Translations under genes and position numbers: made by a program
From: a bacterium
Lineage (GTDB): Bacteria > Bdellovibrionota_C > UBA2361 > SZUA-149 > JAEUWB01
Direction of reading: 5' to 3'
DNA: 32,708 nucleotides
NCBI GenBank assembly: GCA_016786595.1
Contig: JAEUWB010000037.1
Coordinates: 1-32,708, forward strand
Notes under the pieces: generated by a model
What the model was told of the DNA's origin: nothing
What the model saw: the letters and a program-made list of their open reading frames with translations, nothing else
Database searches by the model: none
Shown: positions 17,124 through 25,014 of the stretch, one piece after another
Numbering within the stretch: the stretch's first letter is position 1
Layout of the letters: every line of letters starts with the position of its first letter

Positions 17124-17867
17124 GTGCAAAGCAGTTCTAACAATTCAAACACAAGTAAGTCACTGCTAATTCCCCGAAGTAACAACAGCTCTTATTTATT
17201 AAGTGTTGACCCGAGTTTAAGATCAACTGGCTGGGTATTATTTTCCATCGAAACGCAAGCACCAGTTATCGCTGGACTGATTAAACCGACCAACACTCAA
17301 CTTGCGCTAGCAAGTCGATTGAACCAATTTCAAAATACCGTCAGTGAGTTACTCGAATATTTAAAGCTTAATTCAAAAGATTATTTAGTTTGCGAGGGTC
17401 CTGCGCCGTTAGTCCTCAATCCGCAGAGTGCACTCAAGGTTGAGCATGTGCGGGGAATGTTTGAGACTATCGCTCGAGCTCGTAACGTTTGTGTCCCCGG
17501 GCGCTTAAATCCCCGGTCTGTGCAATCAGAAATTTTAGGATTACGGGGAGCGCAAATTAATCGTAAACAAGTTAAAGCTGTCGCCAAAAAAACTTGTGAG
17601 CAGTTGTTTCCAAATTTAAATTTAGAGCTTGTTGGCATTAAAATCCGCAAAAACGAATTGCCTCAAGATATTATTGATGCCCTATTGATTGGCATGCTTG
17701 CCTGTAGTCGAATCCGTCAGGCAATTTTTAGTGGTATCGAACCTGAAGCATCGTTTGCAGAACGTAGGCAAAATTCGAGATCTAAGTCAGCTTGGCAAGG
17801 CTGGTCAGAAAAGGATTTAATTTCCCGTGCTGCAGCCTCTGCTGAAACAATCCGTAAGGTCAGATGA
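17124..17867 (+). CDS. RuvC-like RNase H-fold nuclease
   Basis: A 247-residue protein starting at GTG. YLLSVDPSLRSTGWVLF (Asp29), YLVCEGPAP (Glu91) and LPQDIIDALLIGML (Asp182, Asp185) reproduce the four acidic catalytic residues of the RuvC/RNase H fold. VEHVRGMFETIARARNV and LNPRSVQSEILGLRG also fit the RuvC layout (P...K.A..G.G.A.K). It is longer than E. coli RuvC (173) by an N-terminal Ser/Asn-rich stretch and a C-terminal tail of about 50 residues. It may be the genome's Holliday-junction resolvase or a divergent relative; no ruvA or ruvB is adjacent. Its stop overlaps the next ATG by four bases (ATGA), so translation is probably coupled to the secreted phosphodiesterase gene. Confidence 0.75.
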   Translation: MQSSSNNSNTSKSLLIPRSNNSSYLLSVDPSLRSTGWVLFSIETQAPVIAGLIKPTNTQLALASRLNQFQNTVSELLEYLKLNSKDYLVCEGPAPLVLNPQSALKVEHVRGMFETIARARNVCVPGRLNPRSVQSEILGLRGAQINRKQVKAVAKKTCEQLFPNLNLELVGIKIRKNELPQDIIDALLIGMLACSRIRQAIFSGIEPEASFAERRQNSRSKSAWQGWSEKDLISRAAASAETIRKVR

Positions 17868-18916
17868 AAAGTAAGCGTAATCAATACTTTTTCTTGATGA
17901 TTGTCTGGTTTCTATCGGGCTCTGTTTTGCAATCTTTAGCTGACCAGCGAGGCACGGCCGAACTAAGAATTTGTTCGCAAAATCTTCACAACTTTAAAGT
18001 TTTTGAACGTAAGCAATATGAGCGAGAAGCAACAAAGCTTAAAGCTTTAGTCGAACGAATGACCACAGCGCAATGTGATGTGATAGGAGTTCAGGAAGTA
18101 GGTAGTCCAAGCTATCGACTTGCGTTAAAAAATCTCGAGGCTTTAGCAAGCCAATTGCAAAAGACTTCGGGAGACTCTTACAAGGCAGTTGTCGCTGAAA
18201 GTATTCGTAGTCCGATTACAGTAGGATTTTTAGTCCGCGAAAAAGCAGCAACAATTACTGGAACAATTGATTACTCAAAACAAGTTCTTCCTAAACTTTC
18301 AGTCTTGGGGAAACCTCACACCGGTAACCGCGGGCCATTGTTACTGCGTTTGAAAGTTCCAGGGAAAAATCAGAAGCCGAGTCGGCCGGTTTCCTTGATT
18401 ACAATTCATTTTAAATCACGTCACGACGGATTTAAAGACCGATCGGGTACAAATTTCGAAACACTGCGTATGGAAATGGCTGAAGGTGTGCGACAACTTG
18501 CTGAAAATGAAGTTAAAAATCTCGATTCAAGTGGCATTGTTTTAATTCTTGGCGATCGCAATAGTGAAGAAGATTCAGCGGCCGCCCAAATCCTCACTGG
18601 AAAACTGCTACTGAGTGATTTTCAAAGCCCTCAACATTGCCTACTTACGCGCGATCAAGATGCAAACTGTAATCCTAGAATTGATCGCACGCCGAAATTC
18701 GTTCCGATTTTTGCTGAAAAGAAAAAGCGAATTTCCGGCAGTGGCTTTGGCAGTATTCGCTACAACGGACGAGTAACACTAATTGACGAAATTTTGATAG
18801 AAGCTGCAGATCGTGACTTATTTACTGGCCAAGATCGACAACTCAGTGGAGATTTTATCGGAATCTTTGGCAAGGGTAGCGATCATAAGTTGCTAGTTAG
18901 CGAATTAAATTGGTAA
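17864..18916 (+). CDS. Secreted endonuclease/exonuclease/phosphatase (EEP) family protein
   Basis: A 350-residue protein with a signal peptide (NQYFFLMIVWFLSGSVLQSL, cleavage near LA-DQR). The EEP (DNase I-like) active site is complete: SQNLHNF with Asn40, VIGVQEVG with Glu78, TIHFKSR with His182, ILGDRNSEEDS with Asp231 and Asn233, and the terminal GSDHKLL with Asp340 and His341. These enzymes cut phosphodiesters in DNA, RNA, lipids or sugar phosphates with Mg2+. Being exported, it may digest external nucleic acid or lipid headgroups. It overlaps the RuvC-like gene by four bases, an odd pairing of a cytoplasmic with a secreted nuclease fold. Confidence 0.87.
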   Translation: MKSKRNQYFFLMIVWFLSGSVLQSLADQRGTAELRICSQNLHNFKVFERKQYEREATKLKALVERMTTAQCDVIGVQEVGSPSYRLALKNLEALASQLQKTSGDSYKAVVAESIRSPITVGFLVREKAATITGTIDYSKQVLPKLSVLGKPHTGNRGPLLLRLKVPGKNQKPSRPVSLITIHFKSRHDGFKDRSGTNFETLRMEMAEGVRQLAENEVKNLDSSGIVLILGDRNSEEDSAAAQILTGKLLLSDFQSPQHCLLTRDQDANCNPRIDRTPKFVPIFAEKKKRISGSGFGSIRYNGRVTLIDEILIEAADRDLFTGQDRQLSGDFIGIFGKGSDHKLLVSELNW

Positions 18917-18962
18917 GTGGTATCTCTAGATAAAGTCTCCGGGACAAGGAAAATATTTTATT

Positions 18963-19859
18963 ATGTGGATTCGTTCTTCAGCTGCATTATCAGAGCATTG
19001 TTATCAAGTTACGACTCCCTTTTCGAGCCATTTACTAATTCACGATCAATCGACAGCATTAGTTGACTGTGGGGTATTCGCTGGCGGAAAAACACTTGTA
19101 GAAGAGATTCAAGCCGCATTAGGCACTGAGCGCACGCTCGATTATCTTTTATTGACGCATGCCCACTCCGATCACTGCGGCGGAGTATATCATTTAAAGC
19201 AAGCTTACCCTGCGCTAAAGATCTTAGCCTCACCAGCCACAGCAGATGAATTCGGGAAGAAACATTTTATTGAAGAGTGCTTAGCATTTAATCAATCAGT
19301 TTGTGGCGCGATTCAGAACTGCGATAGTAGCGACCTCGAGAAACTTTCTCCATCGCTTAAGGTCGATCAATTGATTCGTGACGGCGACTCAATGTCACTC
19401 GGCAGCGAGGTTGAAATTAAAGTGATTGGCTGCCCAGGACATACTGATGACTCGATTGCCTTTTTTATCCGCCCCGACATGGCAATCGCTGCAGGAGAAG
19501 CCTTAGGCTGGTACAACGGTCGTAATCAAGCTTTCCCCTGCTTTCTTTCAAGTTACCATGGGTATGTCATTAGCTTAGACCGCATTCTTAATCTTGAAGT
19601 GAAAGTCGTAAGCTTAGCTCACGCGGGGGCAATTACTGGTGACATGGCGATGAGCTACCTTAAGGAACTCCGTGATAGTTCGAAGGCATTCCACGAACTT
19701 ATTCGTGAACGAATGAGTTTAGGCGCAACAGCACATGAAGTTGCAGAAACTTTAGCGCTAGAGTGGAAAGAGCAAGGCATTGCTCCTGAAGGCCCTTTTA
19801 GCGAAACCATGCGTAAAACTGTGCTGGAAATGGTGCGCGTGATTGCGGACGACCGCTAG
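18963..19859 (+). CDS. Metallo-beta-lactamase-fold hydrolase
   Basis: A 298-residue cytoplasmic protein of the MBL superfamily. LLLTHAHSDHCGG carries the HxHxDH metal motif at 66-71; GCPGHTDDS has His160; AGEALG at 178-183 has Glu179 where most members have the bridging Asp; and SLAHAGA supplies His220. The C-terminal third (YLKELRDSSKAFHELIRERM, GATAHEVAETLALEW) is a helical extension as in glyoxalase II-like or LACTB2-like proteins. Substrate unknown; a thioester or phosphodiester are both possible. It lies 46 bases after the EEP gene on the same strand, so it may share a transcript. Confidence 0.87.
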   Translation: MWIRSSAALSEHCYQVTTPFSSHLLIHDQSTALVDCGVFAGGKTLVEEIQAALGTERTLDYLLLTHAHSDHCGGVYHLKQAYPALKILASPATADEFGKKHFIEECLAFNQSVCGAIQNCDSSDLEKLSPSLKVDQLIRDGDSMSLGSEVEIKVIGCPGHTDDSIAFFIRPDMAIAAGEALGWYNGRNQAFPCFLSSYHGYVISLDRILNLEVKVVSLAHAGAITGDMAMSYLKELRDSSKAFHELIRERMSLGATAHEVAETLALEWKEQGIAPEGPFSETMRKTVLEMVRVIADDR

Positions 19860-19925
19860 GGCAGGCTCCGCAGTAATGAACACGCTCTGAGCGCTCTTGG
19901 TGAAATTTTTTCTTCGGTTGTACTC

Positions 19926-20076
19926 GGCCAGGCCATGCATAATAATTAAGTGAACGAACTGATACTGGCCTGCGTAGGCCCTCGAAAAACTTTCAGCAAG
20001 CATTCAACCGAGCTACTCTCGGCCTGAGACCTCGGCGTGAGTTCGGTCGAACGCTCGAGTCGAAGGCACGCCGAGG
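19926..20076. repeat. Cluster of nested palindromes in a convergent intergenic region
   Basis: The 619-base gap 19860-20478 between convergent genes holds no credible ORF. Its left part is packed with inverted repeats: GGCCAG/CTGGCC (19926-19931, 19965-19970), GGCCT-gcgt-AGGCC (19967-19980), CCGAG-ctact-CTCGG (20008-20022), and a perfect 10-bp pair CCTCGGCGTG/CACGCCGAGG (20030-20039, 20067-20076) whose 27-base loop holds GTTC-ggtc-GAAC. The block is GC-rich compared with its surroundings. It could be a 3' RNA structure, a BIME-like repeat cluster or part of an RNA gene; nothing decides between them. An unpaired T run at 19903-19909 might mark the end of the MBL transcript. Confidence 0.5.
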
Positions 20077-20162
20077 GCTCCACTCTGCGCTCCATTGAAG
20101 ATACTTTAAACTCAAATAATCATAGTAAAACAACTAGTTGAAATTTATGCCGTGGGTGGATG

Positions 20163-20285
20163 GGGCCCTGGGTGGGGAGAGGTTTGAAGAAAGTAAAGCA
20201 CAGCCCGAGCCGAATTGTTGGAAGCTAGCAGAACAGTTTGGCCGAGGGCGAGCCATTTCTGAAAACCTCTCTCCATCTAGGGCCC
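20163..20285 (+). ncRNA. Candidate RNA with 23-pair hairpin stem
   Basis: Bases 20163-20185 (starting GGGCCCTGGG) pair with 20263-20285 (ending TAGGGCCC) over 23 uninterrupted positions when read as plus-strand RNA: 20 Watson-Crick and 3 G-U. On the minus strand the three G-U pairs become A-C mismatches, so plus-strand transcription is favoured. The 77-base loop can form a further GCCC/GGGC helix. Outside the stem, AAAT and GCC (20141-20151) can pair with GGC and ATTT (20304-20314), so the molecule may be longer. It lies in the gene-free region downstream of the MBL gene. No family was recognised and no clear promoter or terminator was seen. Confidence 0.5.
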
Positions 20286-20478
20286 ATAAGGATGGTGCTT
20301 AAAGGCTTTTATTTGCTGAGACACTTTTCGAGAGAGCGTAACAAAATGCCAGGCAGAGCTACCCTGATAAAGCCATACTTTCCCAGAAAATTTAATTTTT
20401 CGCGGCATATGATCGCTAACTTAAGCCGATGCTTTTAAACGCCATGGAAAAGTGAACTCATGAGTAGGCTTCAAATAC

Positions 20479-21129
20479 TCACCCATGCGCCTGAAATTCT
20501 TTTAAAAACTGGTCGGTTTCGGCAATCGAAGTCTGCATTTGATGAATCAAATTCTCAATGCCTGATTCAATACTCTTGGCCTCGTCCTTAAGTGAACCAA
20601 GAGCCTGAGCATTAAGGTTATGCTTTAAGTAGAGCACGTGATCGCGAAACTGAGTAAGCACCGGCTGGAGATTTGCATAGGAGTCATTCAAAGCCTCATG
20701 CATATGCTCATATTTTTCTTGAGTGCTTTTTAGCTTAGCCAGGCTATCGTACTTCAATCCAGAATTTGCTATGGAATTGGCTTCACTACGCCATTCCTTG
20801 AATAAATCTTTAGCGATCTGATCCATGCTCTCGATGCGTGATTTAAGATCCCCGGATTGAGACTCACAATCGTCATACCTAGATTTGAGGCTGTCGTATT
20901 TTGTAGCTAAAGGCGTATGCACAGCTGTATACGTCACACGCAGCGTTGTCAGGGCATCCTGGAATTCTTTTTTAGTTTCTTGCTGTTCTGAGCGCGTTGC
21001 CGTGACGCGATCTTTTAATAAATCTCGCTTTTCTTTACCTAATTTTTCCCAAGTTGAGTAATAAATCGTTGAACAGCTTGTAAGATAGAACGTAAGGCAA
21101 GCGAGAGTAAAAACTGATTTTTTTTGCAT
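20479..21129 (-). CDS. DUF2959 lipoprotein, coiled coil
   Basis: A 216-residue lipoprotein; the signal MQKKSVFTLACLTFYLTSCS gives lipid-modified Cys19. Directly after it, YYSTWEKLGKEKRDLLKDRV matches the conserved start of DUF2959 proteins. The rest is almost entirely helical with heptad-like spacing (EQQETKKEFQDALTTL, LKSRIESMDQIAKDLFKEW), so a long coiled coil in the periplasm is expected. Its role is not established in the family. The gene is convergent with the MBL gene across the long non-coding stretch. A 6-bp hairpin (TGAGTA/TACTCA, 20461-20481) overlaps its stop codon but has no U run. Confidence 0.85.
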   Translation of the reverse strand: MQKKSVFTLACLTFYLTSCSTIYYSTWEKLGKEKRDLLKDRVTATRSEQQETKKEFQDALTTLRVTYTAVHTPLATKYDSLKSRYDDCESQSGDLKSRIESMDQIAKDLFKEWRSEANSIANSGLKYDSLAKLKSTQEKYEHMHEALNDSYANLQPVLTQFRDHVLYLKHNLNAQALGSLKDEAKSIESGIENLIHQMQTSIAETDQFLKEFQAHG

Positions 21130-21217
21130 ATATTCTTATTTTAATTGGCAACTATAAAAATTAGACTGAGTGCCCACATAAATGTCGTTTAAGCTATAGT
21201 CTAAGCAATCAGTCTAA

Positions 21218-21306
21218 TTGTCCAGTAAACTGATTTTATTGGACAAAATAAATGAATACCCGTGACGAAAGTTTCGTTAACTGAAAAAACTTTTGGCAAC
21301 GGGTAT
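21218..21306. repeat. Inverted repeats upstream of the dehydrogenase gene
   Basis: Two hairpin-forming elements lie in the 251-base gap between divergent genes. TTGTCCA (21218-21224) matches TGGACAA (21240-21246). ATACCCGT (21256-21263) matches ACGGGTAT (21299-21306), enclosing a smaller ACGAA-agt-TTCGT hairpin. They lie 75-160 bases before the dehydrogenase ATG and could be operators or a leader-RNA fold. No promoter stands out. Confidence 0.45.
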
Positions 21307-21380
21307 AGCAGCTTGTAGATATTTATCGCAAGAAATACGCCAATTTCACTGTAATCCGACTTCATGCTATTGTCAGGAGC

Positions 21381-22553
21381 ATGGAATTTATTAAGCAAAC
21401 ACTCACGCCTGATCAATCCAAGAAATTATTAGGCAACACTGCACATCCAGTATGGATTTATCTATATCAACACCCGCAGCATCAATGGGAATTTGCAATC
21501 GGAACACTTGCTGAACCGGGTTCCGAGAAATTTTCTCTGGGCGGTTTTCGCATCGTCCCCGTAGAACGTGCTGAAACAGCCGGTTTTAGCACAGCAACTG
21601 AGGCAGGAAGTTTAGCTCTCGGGATGGAGAAAAAAGTATATTGGTCCAAATTAGTCGAAGTTGCAGGACCTCGCGGACGCAGAGTGTTGCCGCGCGTCGT
21701 GGGTGGCAAATGCGTTTTAAAACCTTCCCGCGGCTACCGCGTTGGGGAATCAAATGATGAAGAGGCCTTGAATTTTGGCATCACCTGCCTGAAAGACTTT
21801 GAGCAAAGTGTTAAAGTCCATATCGTTACTGGACAAGATCTCGGACATGGAGTTCTTAGTAATGGCGATGAAACTTCACTTGAATTTTTGGGTAGGCATT
21901 TCCCAGGCTCAATTCTTGCTGACACTTCGAAACCTACCGGTGAGGGAAACTACTACGCACTCAAGGGCATGCTTGAGGGCTTCGGAATTGACGTTAAAAA
22001 TGCTCGCGTGGGCATGATGGGCTGCGGTCATGTGGGCTCACAAGTTTTGCATAAACTGCGAGAAAAAGGTGCAAAGGTAAAAATTCTCGAATCTTCAGAA
22101 CATAAAGTGCAGATGTTCTCACGTGATGGAATTAAAGCTTATTTACCAACTCATCAGGAAGATTTCTTGAGAGAGGATTTTGATGCTTTAGTTGTCAATG
22201 CTGTCGGAGGTTCGCTCAATGGAGTTACCGTTGAGCGAATTGTCAAGAATCCAGCAATTAAAGCAATCTGTGGATCTGAAAACCTCGCACTTGCTGACCC
22301 CAGTCTAGAACTAGAACTCCGTAAAGCCGAGAAATTATTTGCTCCAACTGAATGGGCGGGCATGATGGGATACTTAACGGCAGTCGAAGAAAGACTTTGT
22401 GCCTTGGAAAATGAGCCTTTTGATATCGAGGTGATGCTTGAAGAAGCGCACTTACTTAAAGAGAGTGCTGTGCGGGCCACGTCATATTGTATTGAGAAGA
22501 ATTTCTCGATCTCATTTGATCAAGCACTGAAAACTCTTTTTCATCGCGAATAA
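21381..22553 (+). CDS. Divergent Glu/Leu/Phe/Val-type amino acid dehydrogenase
   Basis: A 390-residue protein with the two-domain plan of ELFV dehydrogenases, which interconvert an amino acid with a 2-oxoacid and ammonia using NAD(P). LGGFRIVPVERAETA, ALGMEKKVYW and VVGGKCVLKP (Lys110) stand where leucine dehydrogenase has GG-R, the MTYKNA segment and GGGKAV. TGQDLGHG replaces the usual TG-DVG. VGMMGCGHVGSQVLHKL at 210-226 is the Rossmann dinucleotide loop. The match is clear in layout but loose in detail, so the substrate may differ. An AGGAG sequence ends only one base before the ATG, too close to act as a ribosome binding site for it; no better start is visible downstream. Confidence 0.75.
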   Translation: MEFIKQTLTPDQSKKLLGNTAHPVWIYLYQHPQHQWEFAIGTLAEPGSEKFSLGGFRIVPVERAETAGFSTATEAGSLALGMEKKVYWSKLVEVAGPRGRRVLPRVVGGKCVLKPSRGYRVGESNDEEALNFGITCLKDFEQSVKVHIVTGQDLGHGVLSNGDETSLEFLGRHFPGSILADTSKPTGEGNYYALKGMLEGFGIDVKNARVGMMGCGHVGSQVLHKLREKGAKVKILESSEHKVQMFSRDGIKAYLPTHQEDFLREDFDALVVNAVGGSLNGVTVERIVKNPAIKAICGSENLALADPSLELELRKAEKLFAPTEWAGMMGYLTAVEERLCALENEPFDIEVMLEEAHLLKESAVRATSYCIEKNFSISFDQALKTLFHRE

Positions 22554-22567
22554 AATACTAAACTGCC

Positions 22568-23929
22568 CTAGCGTTTTGTACGCCGACTATCACCTAGCTC
22601 ATCCGGTATGTCATAAAGACAACTTCCAGGTCGCCCAAAGAGCAGTGCCCCGAGAACTTGATTGCCATTTTCATTGGAGCCAATTGTGCCTGAGCGCACG
22701 CCAATTCGCGGTAAAATTTGCAAACTATTACCTAAGCTCGACACCACCCGCCACAACTCAGAGTAATTTTCAGGCGTAACGCGATCATCAGCATTGGAAA
22801 CGAGGTGAGTAATTTCTGTTTTAAGGAATTTTTCTAACGAAACTTTCAGATCCGGGCTAAGTGGATTATCCCCTGCCCCGTTAGGGAACAATTCCTTACT
22901 TATTGGAATAATCGCTGACTGCGACTCAAAAACTGCACGCGCAATGCGCTCTGGGTGAGCAAGTGCCATGCGTTCGACAAACTCGCCACCTTGCTCACGG
23001 CCAAACCAATATACTTCTCGGGATTGGATTTTTAAGTTTGTAGCAAGATAATCAATCAATTCCAGCAAAATTAGATCAGATCTCCTCCCCTGAAGATTAA
23101 ACTGATCATACTCGGGAAACTGGACCACATCATACGCCGGCACAAGTAGCGTCAGATGCAGTAACTGTGCAAGTGGAAGCAGTGCATCAAAATCACTTTC
23201 TGCCTGAAGTTGATAATCATGGATATAAACTAACAACTTTGGCCACGCGCCTCCAACACGTTTTAATCCCGGATAATAGAGATAATATTTTAAGCCCTTG
23301 TAATAGAGCTCAAGTTTACGGCTTTCGGCAAAGTTCGAATCAACCTTTTCAATGTTAATTTCATTTTTTGCCCAGCGCATGGCCCAATTAGCAACACTAA
23401 TTGCAGTCTGATCGAGGCCCTTAAATGATGTTTGCAAGGCATAAATCGCTTCGGGTGTCCCGATTCGACCAAGCGCAGATGTTGCACGTTTGCGCAACTC
23501 CAACGGAGTAGACTGATTCCTGATAATCTGAGTCAACAGAGGAATCACTGAAGCGTGCGCTAAATAGCCGTAACTTTCTGTCACTGCAATCTTGATTGGC
23601 AAAGCTCCATGGTCATAAGCAAAACGTAAAGTATCAACTGCCAATCGACTACGGGAGCGTCCCAGCACATCAATTAATACCTTCTCAGAATCAGGAAAAA
23701 GTCCGCCTTTTTTTAAAAACGAACTAATCGCCTCAAGATCCTGCAAGGTAAAATTAGCCTTAATTTCCATGCCCGCGCGGATTCGCATTGCGAGATCTTC
23801 AGCTTTTAATTCCTCAAGTAGAACGCTGATTGCTCTACCCTGCTTCTGGGCAGACTCTTGGGCGAAACCCTTATCGCAAGCCAAGCCTAACACGAGCAGT
23901 ATTGTAAGTGTGAGGAATAATGATCTCAT
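22568..23929 (-). CDS. Secreted HEAT-repeat / alpha-beta hydrolase fusion with altered nucleophile
   Basis: A 453-residue exported protein (signal in residues 1-23; cleavage near GFA-QES; a weak lipobox-like LAC is also present). Residues 35-190 look like HEAT-type helical repeats (IPLLTQIIRNQSTPLELRKR, ATSALGRIGTPEAIYAL). Residues 205-450 look like an alpha/beta hydrolase: KLLVYIHDYQ, LTLLVPAYD, a family helix LLELIDYLATNLKI, and the elbow VYWFGREQGGEFVERMALAH. In active relatives the elbow is G-x-S-x-G; here it reads G-R-E-Q-G, with Glu312 in place of the catalytic Ser. Binding or scaffold roles are therefore more likely than esterase activity. It is 13 bases upstream of the kinase-gene stop region's neighbour and convergent with the dehydrogenase gene. 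Confidence 0.7.
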   Translation of the reverse strand: MRSLFLTLTILLVLGLACDKGFAQESAQKQGRAISVLLEELKAEDLAMRIRAGMEIKANFTLQDLEAISSFLKKGGLFPDSEKVLIDVLGRSRSRLAVDTLRFAYDHGALPIKIAVTESYGYLAHASVIPLLTQIIRNQSTPLELRKRATSALGRIGTPEAIYALQTSFKGLDQTAISVANWAMRWAKNEINIEKVDSNFAESRKLELYYKGLKYYLYYPGLKRVGGAWPKLLVYIHDYQLQAESDFDALLPLAQLLHLTLLVPAYDVVQFPEYDQFNLQGRRSDLILLELIDYLATNLKIQSREVYWFGREQGGEFVERMALAHPERIARAVFESQSAIIPISKELFPNGAGDNPLSPDLKVSLEKFLKTEITHLVSNADDRVTPENYSELWRVVSSLGNSLQILPRIGVRSGTIGSNENGNQVLGALLFGRPGSCLYDIPDELGDSRRTKR

Positions 23930-23941
23930 AGTTCTTCCCTA

Positions 23942-24943
23942 TTAAAAATCTCCGGTAATAATTTTCAGGCTGCGAGCAAGCTCACGTAAATTTTCATTTA
24001 ATCTGGGTCCAAGAGTAGAAACTACTTTTGCCGCCAAAAATGAAGCAAGCTTTGCCGAATCTTGCAAACTAGAGGAGTGAGAAATGCCATAGAGAAATGC
24101 GCCAGCATACATGTCTCCTGCGCCAGTTAGGTCAATTGCCTTGGCCGTAACGGCTGCTTGTTTGTGAGTTTCTCCCTGGTAGCGGATCAGTGAACCTTCG
24201 GCTCCAAGGGTCATAACTACATTGGGAACTTGATTGCATAGGACTTGGAAAGCCTGATCGCGGTTTGTTGTTTTGGCAAAGGCGCAAGCTTCCGTATGGT
24301 TTGCAAAAACCAGGTCAGTCCCCTGCAGACAAGCCTCGAGGGCTGGCCTAAAATGCTCAACAATAAAAGCATCAGAAAGTGTTAAGGCCACTTTCGCTCC
24401 ATGTTTTTTTGCATACTGAAGCGCTTTAAGTGCAGCCCTTGATCCAGAATCTGATGACAATGGATAGCCTTCTAAGTAAACCCAGCTTGAATGTTGAATC
24501 GTCTCCTCATCAACATCTTGCTCATCAAGTTCAGCACTCACACCAAGATTTGTGTTCATTGTGCGTTCAGCATCTTCGGAGATAAGAATTAAACAAGTCC
24601 CGGTAATTTTACCTTCACGTCGTGCATTGGGAGTTAAGATGCCGAGTTCTTGCATTTCGCTTTGATAGCGATGGCCAAAGACATCGTCAGCCACAAGACA
24701 GCCATAAGCTGTACTTGCGCCAAGCCCAGCAAGGGCAATAATTGTGTTCGCCGCAGACCCCCCCGAAGCATAATGTGCTTCTTTATCGGCGAAAAAATCA
24801 AAAATGCGCATTTGGCTTTCTGCATCAACAAGTTGCATGCCCCCTTTACGCAACTTTAATAACTCCAAGTCACTGGTGGAAACTCGTAATTGAATATCCA
24901 TTAAGGCATTACCGAGGCCGTAAACATCAAATTTTTTCTTCAT
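23942..24943 (-). CDS. PfkB-family sugar/nucleoside kinase (adenosine kinase-like)
   Basis: A 333-residue cytoplasmic kinase. YGLGNALMDIQLRV at the start, GGMQLVD, GGSAANTIIALAGLG at 61-75 (substrate loop) and DLTGAGDMYAGAFLYG at 271-286 with catalytic base Asp277 are the PfkB signatures. The N-terminal part most resembles bacterial adenosine-kinase-like proteins, so phosphorylation of adenosine or a related nucleoside or sugar by ATP is likely, but PfkB specificity cannot be read from these motifs alone. It lies 12 bases upstream of the HEAT/hydrolase gene on the same strand and is divergent from the CPBP protease gene. Confidence 0.88.
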   Translation of the reverse strand: MKKKFDVYGLGNALMDIQLRVSTSDLELLKLRKGGMQLVDAESQMRIFDFFADKEAHYASGGSAANTIIALAGLGASTAYGCLVADDVFGHRYQSEMQELGILTPNARREGKITGTCLILISEDAERTMNTNLGVSAELDEQDVDEETIQHSSWVYLEGYPLSSDSGSRAALKALQYAKKHGAKVALTLSDAFIVEHFRPALEACLQGTDLVFANHTEACAFAKTTNRDQAFQVLCNQVPNVVMTLGAEGSLIRYQGETHKQAAVTAKAIDLTGAGDMYAGAFLYGISHSSSLQDSAKLASFLAAKVVSTLGPRLNENLRELARSLKIITGDF

Positions 24944-25014
24944 TTTGCACTTTTCATTGTGATCATCTTAAGCTGAAGTGATACACTTTCTTTGCAGCAT
25001 AAAGAAGACAATAA

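Noticed and set aside
19758-20438. Small ORFs in the convergent gap (minus 19758-20003, plus 20238-20438)
   Set aside because: No ribosome binding sites or protein-like composition; both run through the palindromic and hairpin structures.
20479-21416. Minus-strand ORF 21201-21416 upstream of the DUF2959 gene
   Set aside because: It overlaps the start of the dehydrogenase gene and the inverted repeats, and shows no family features.
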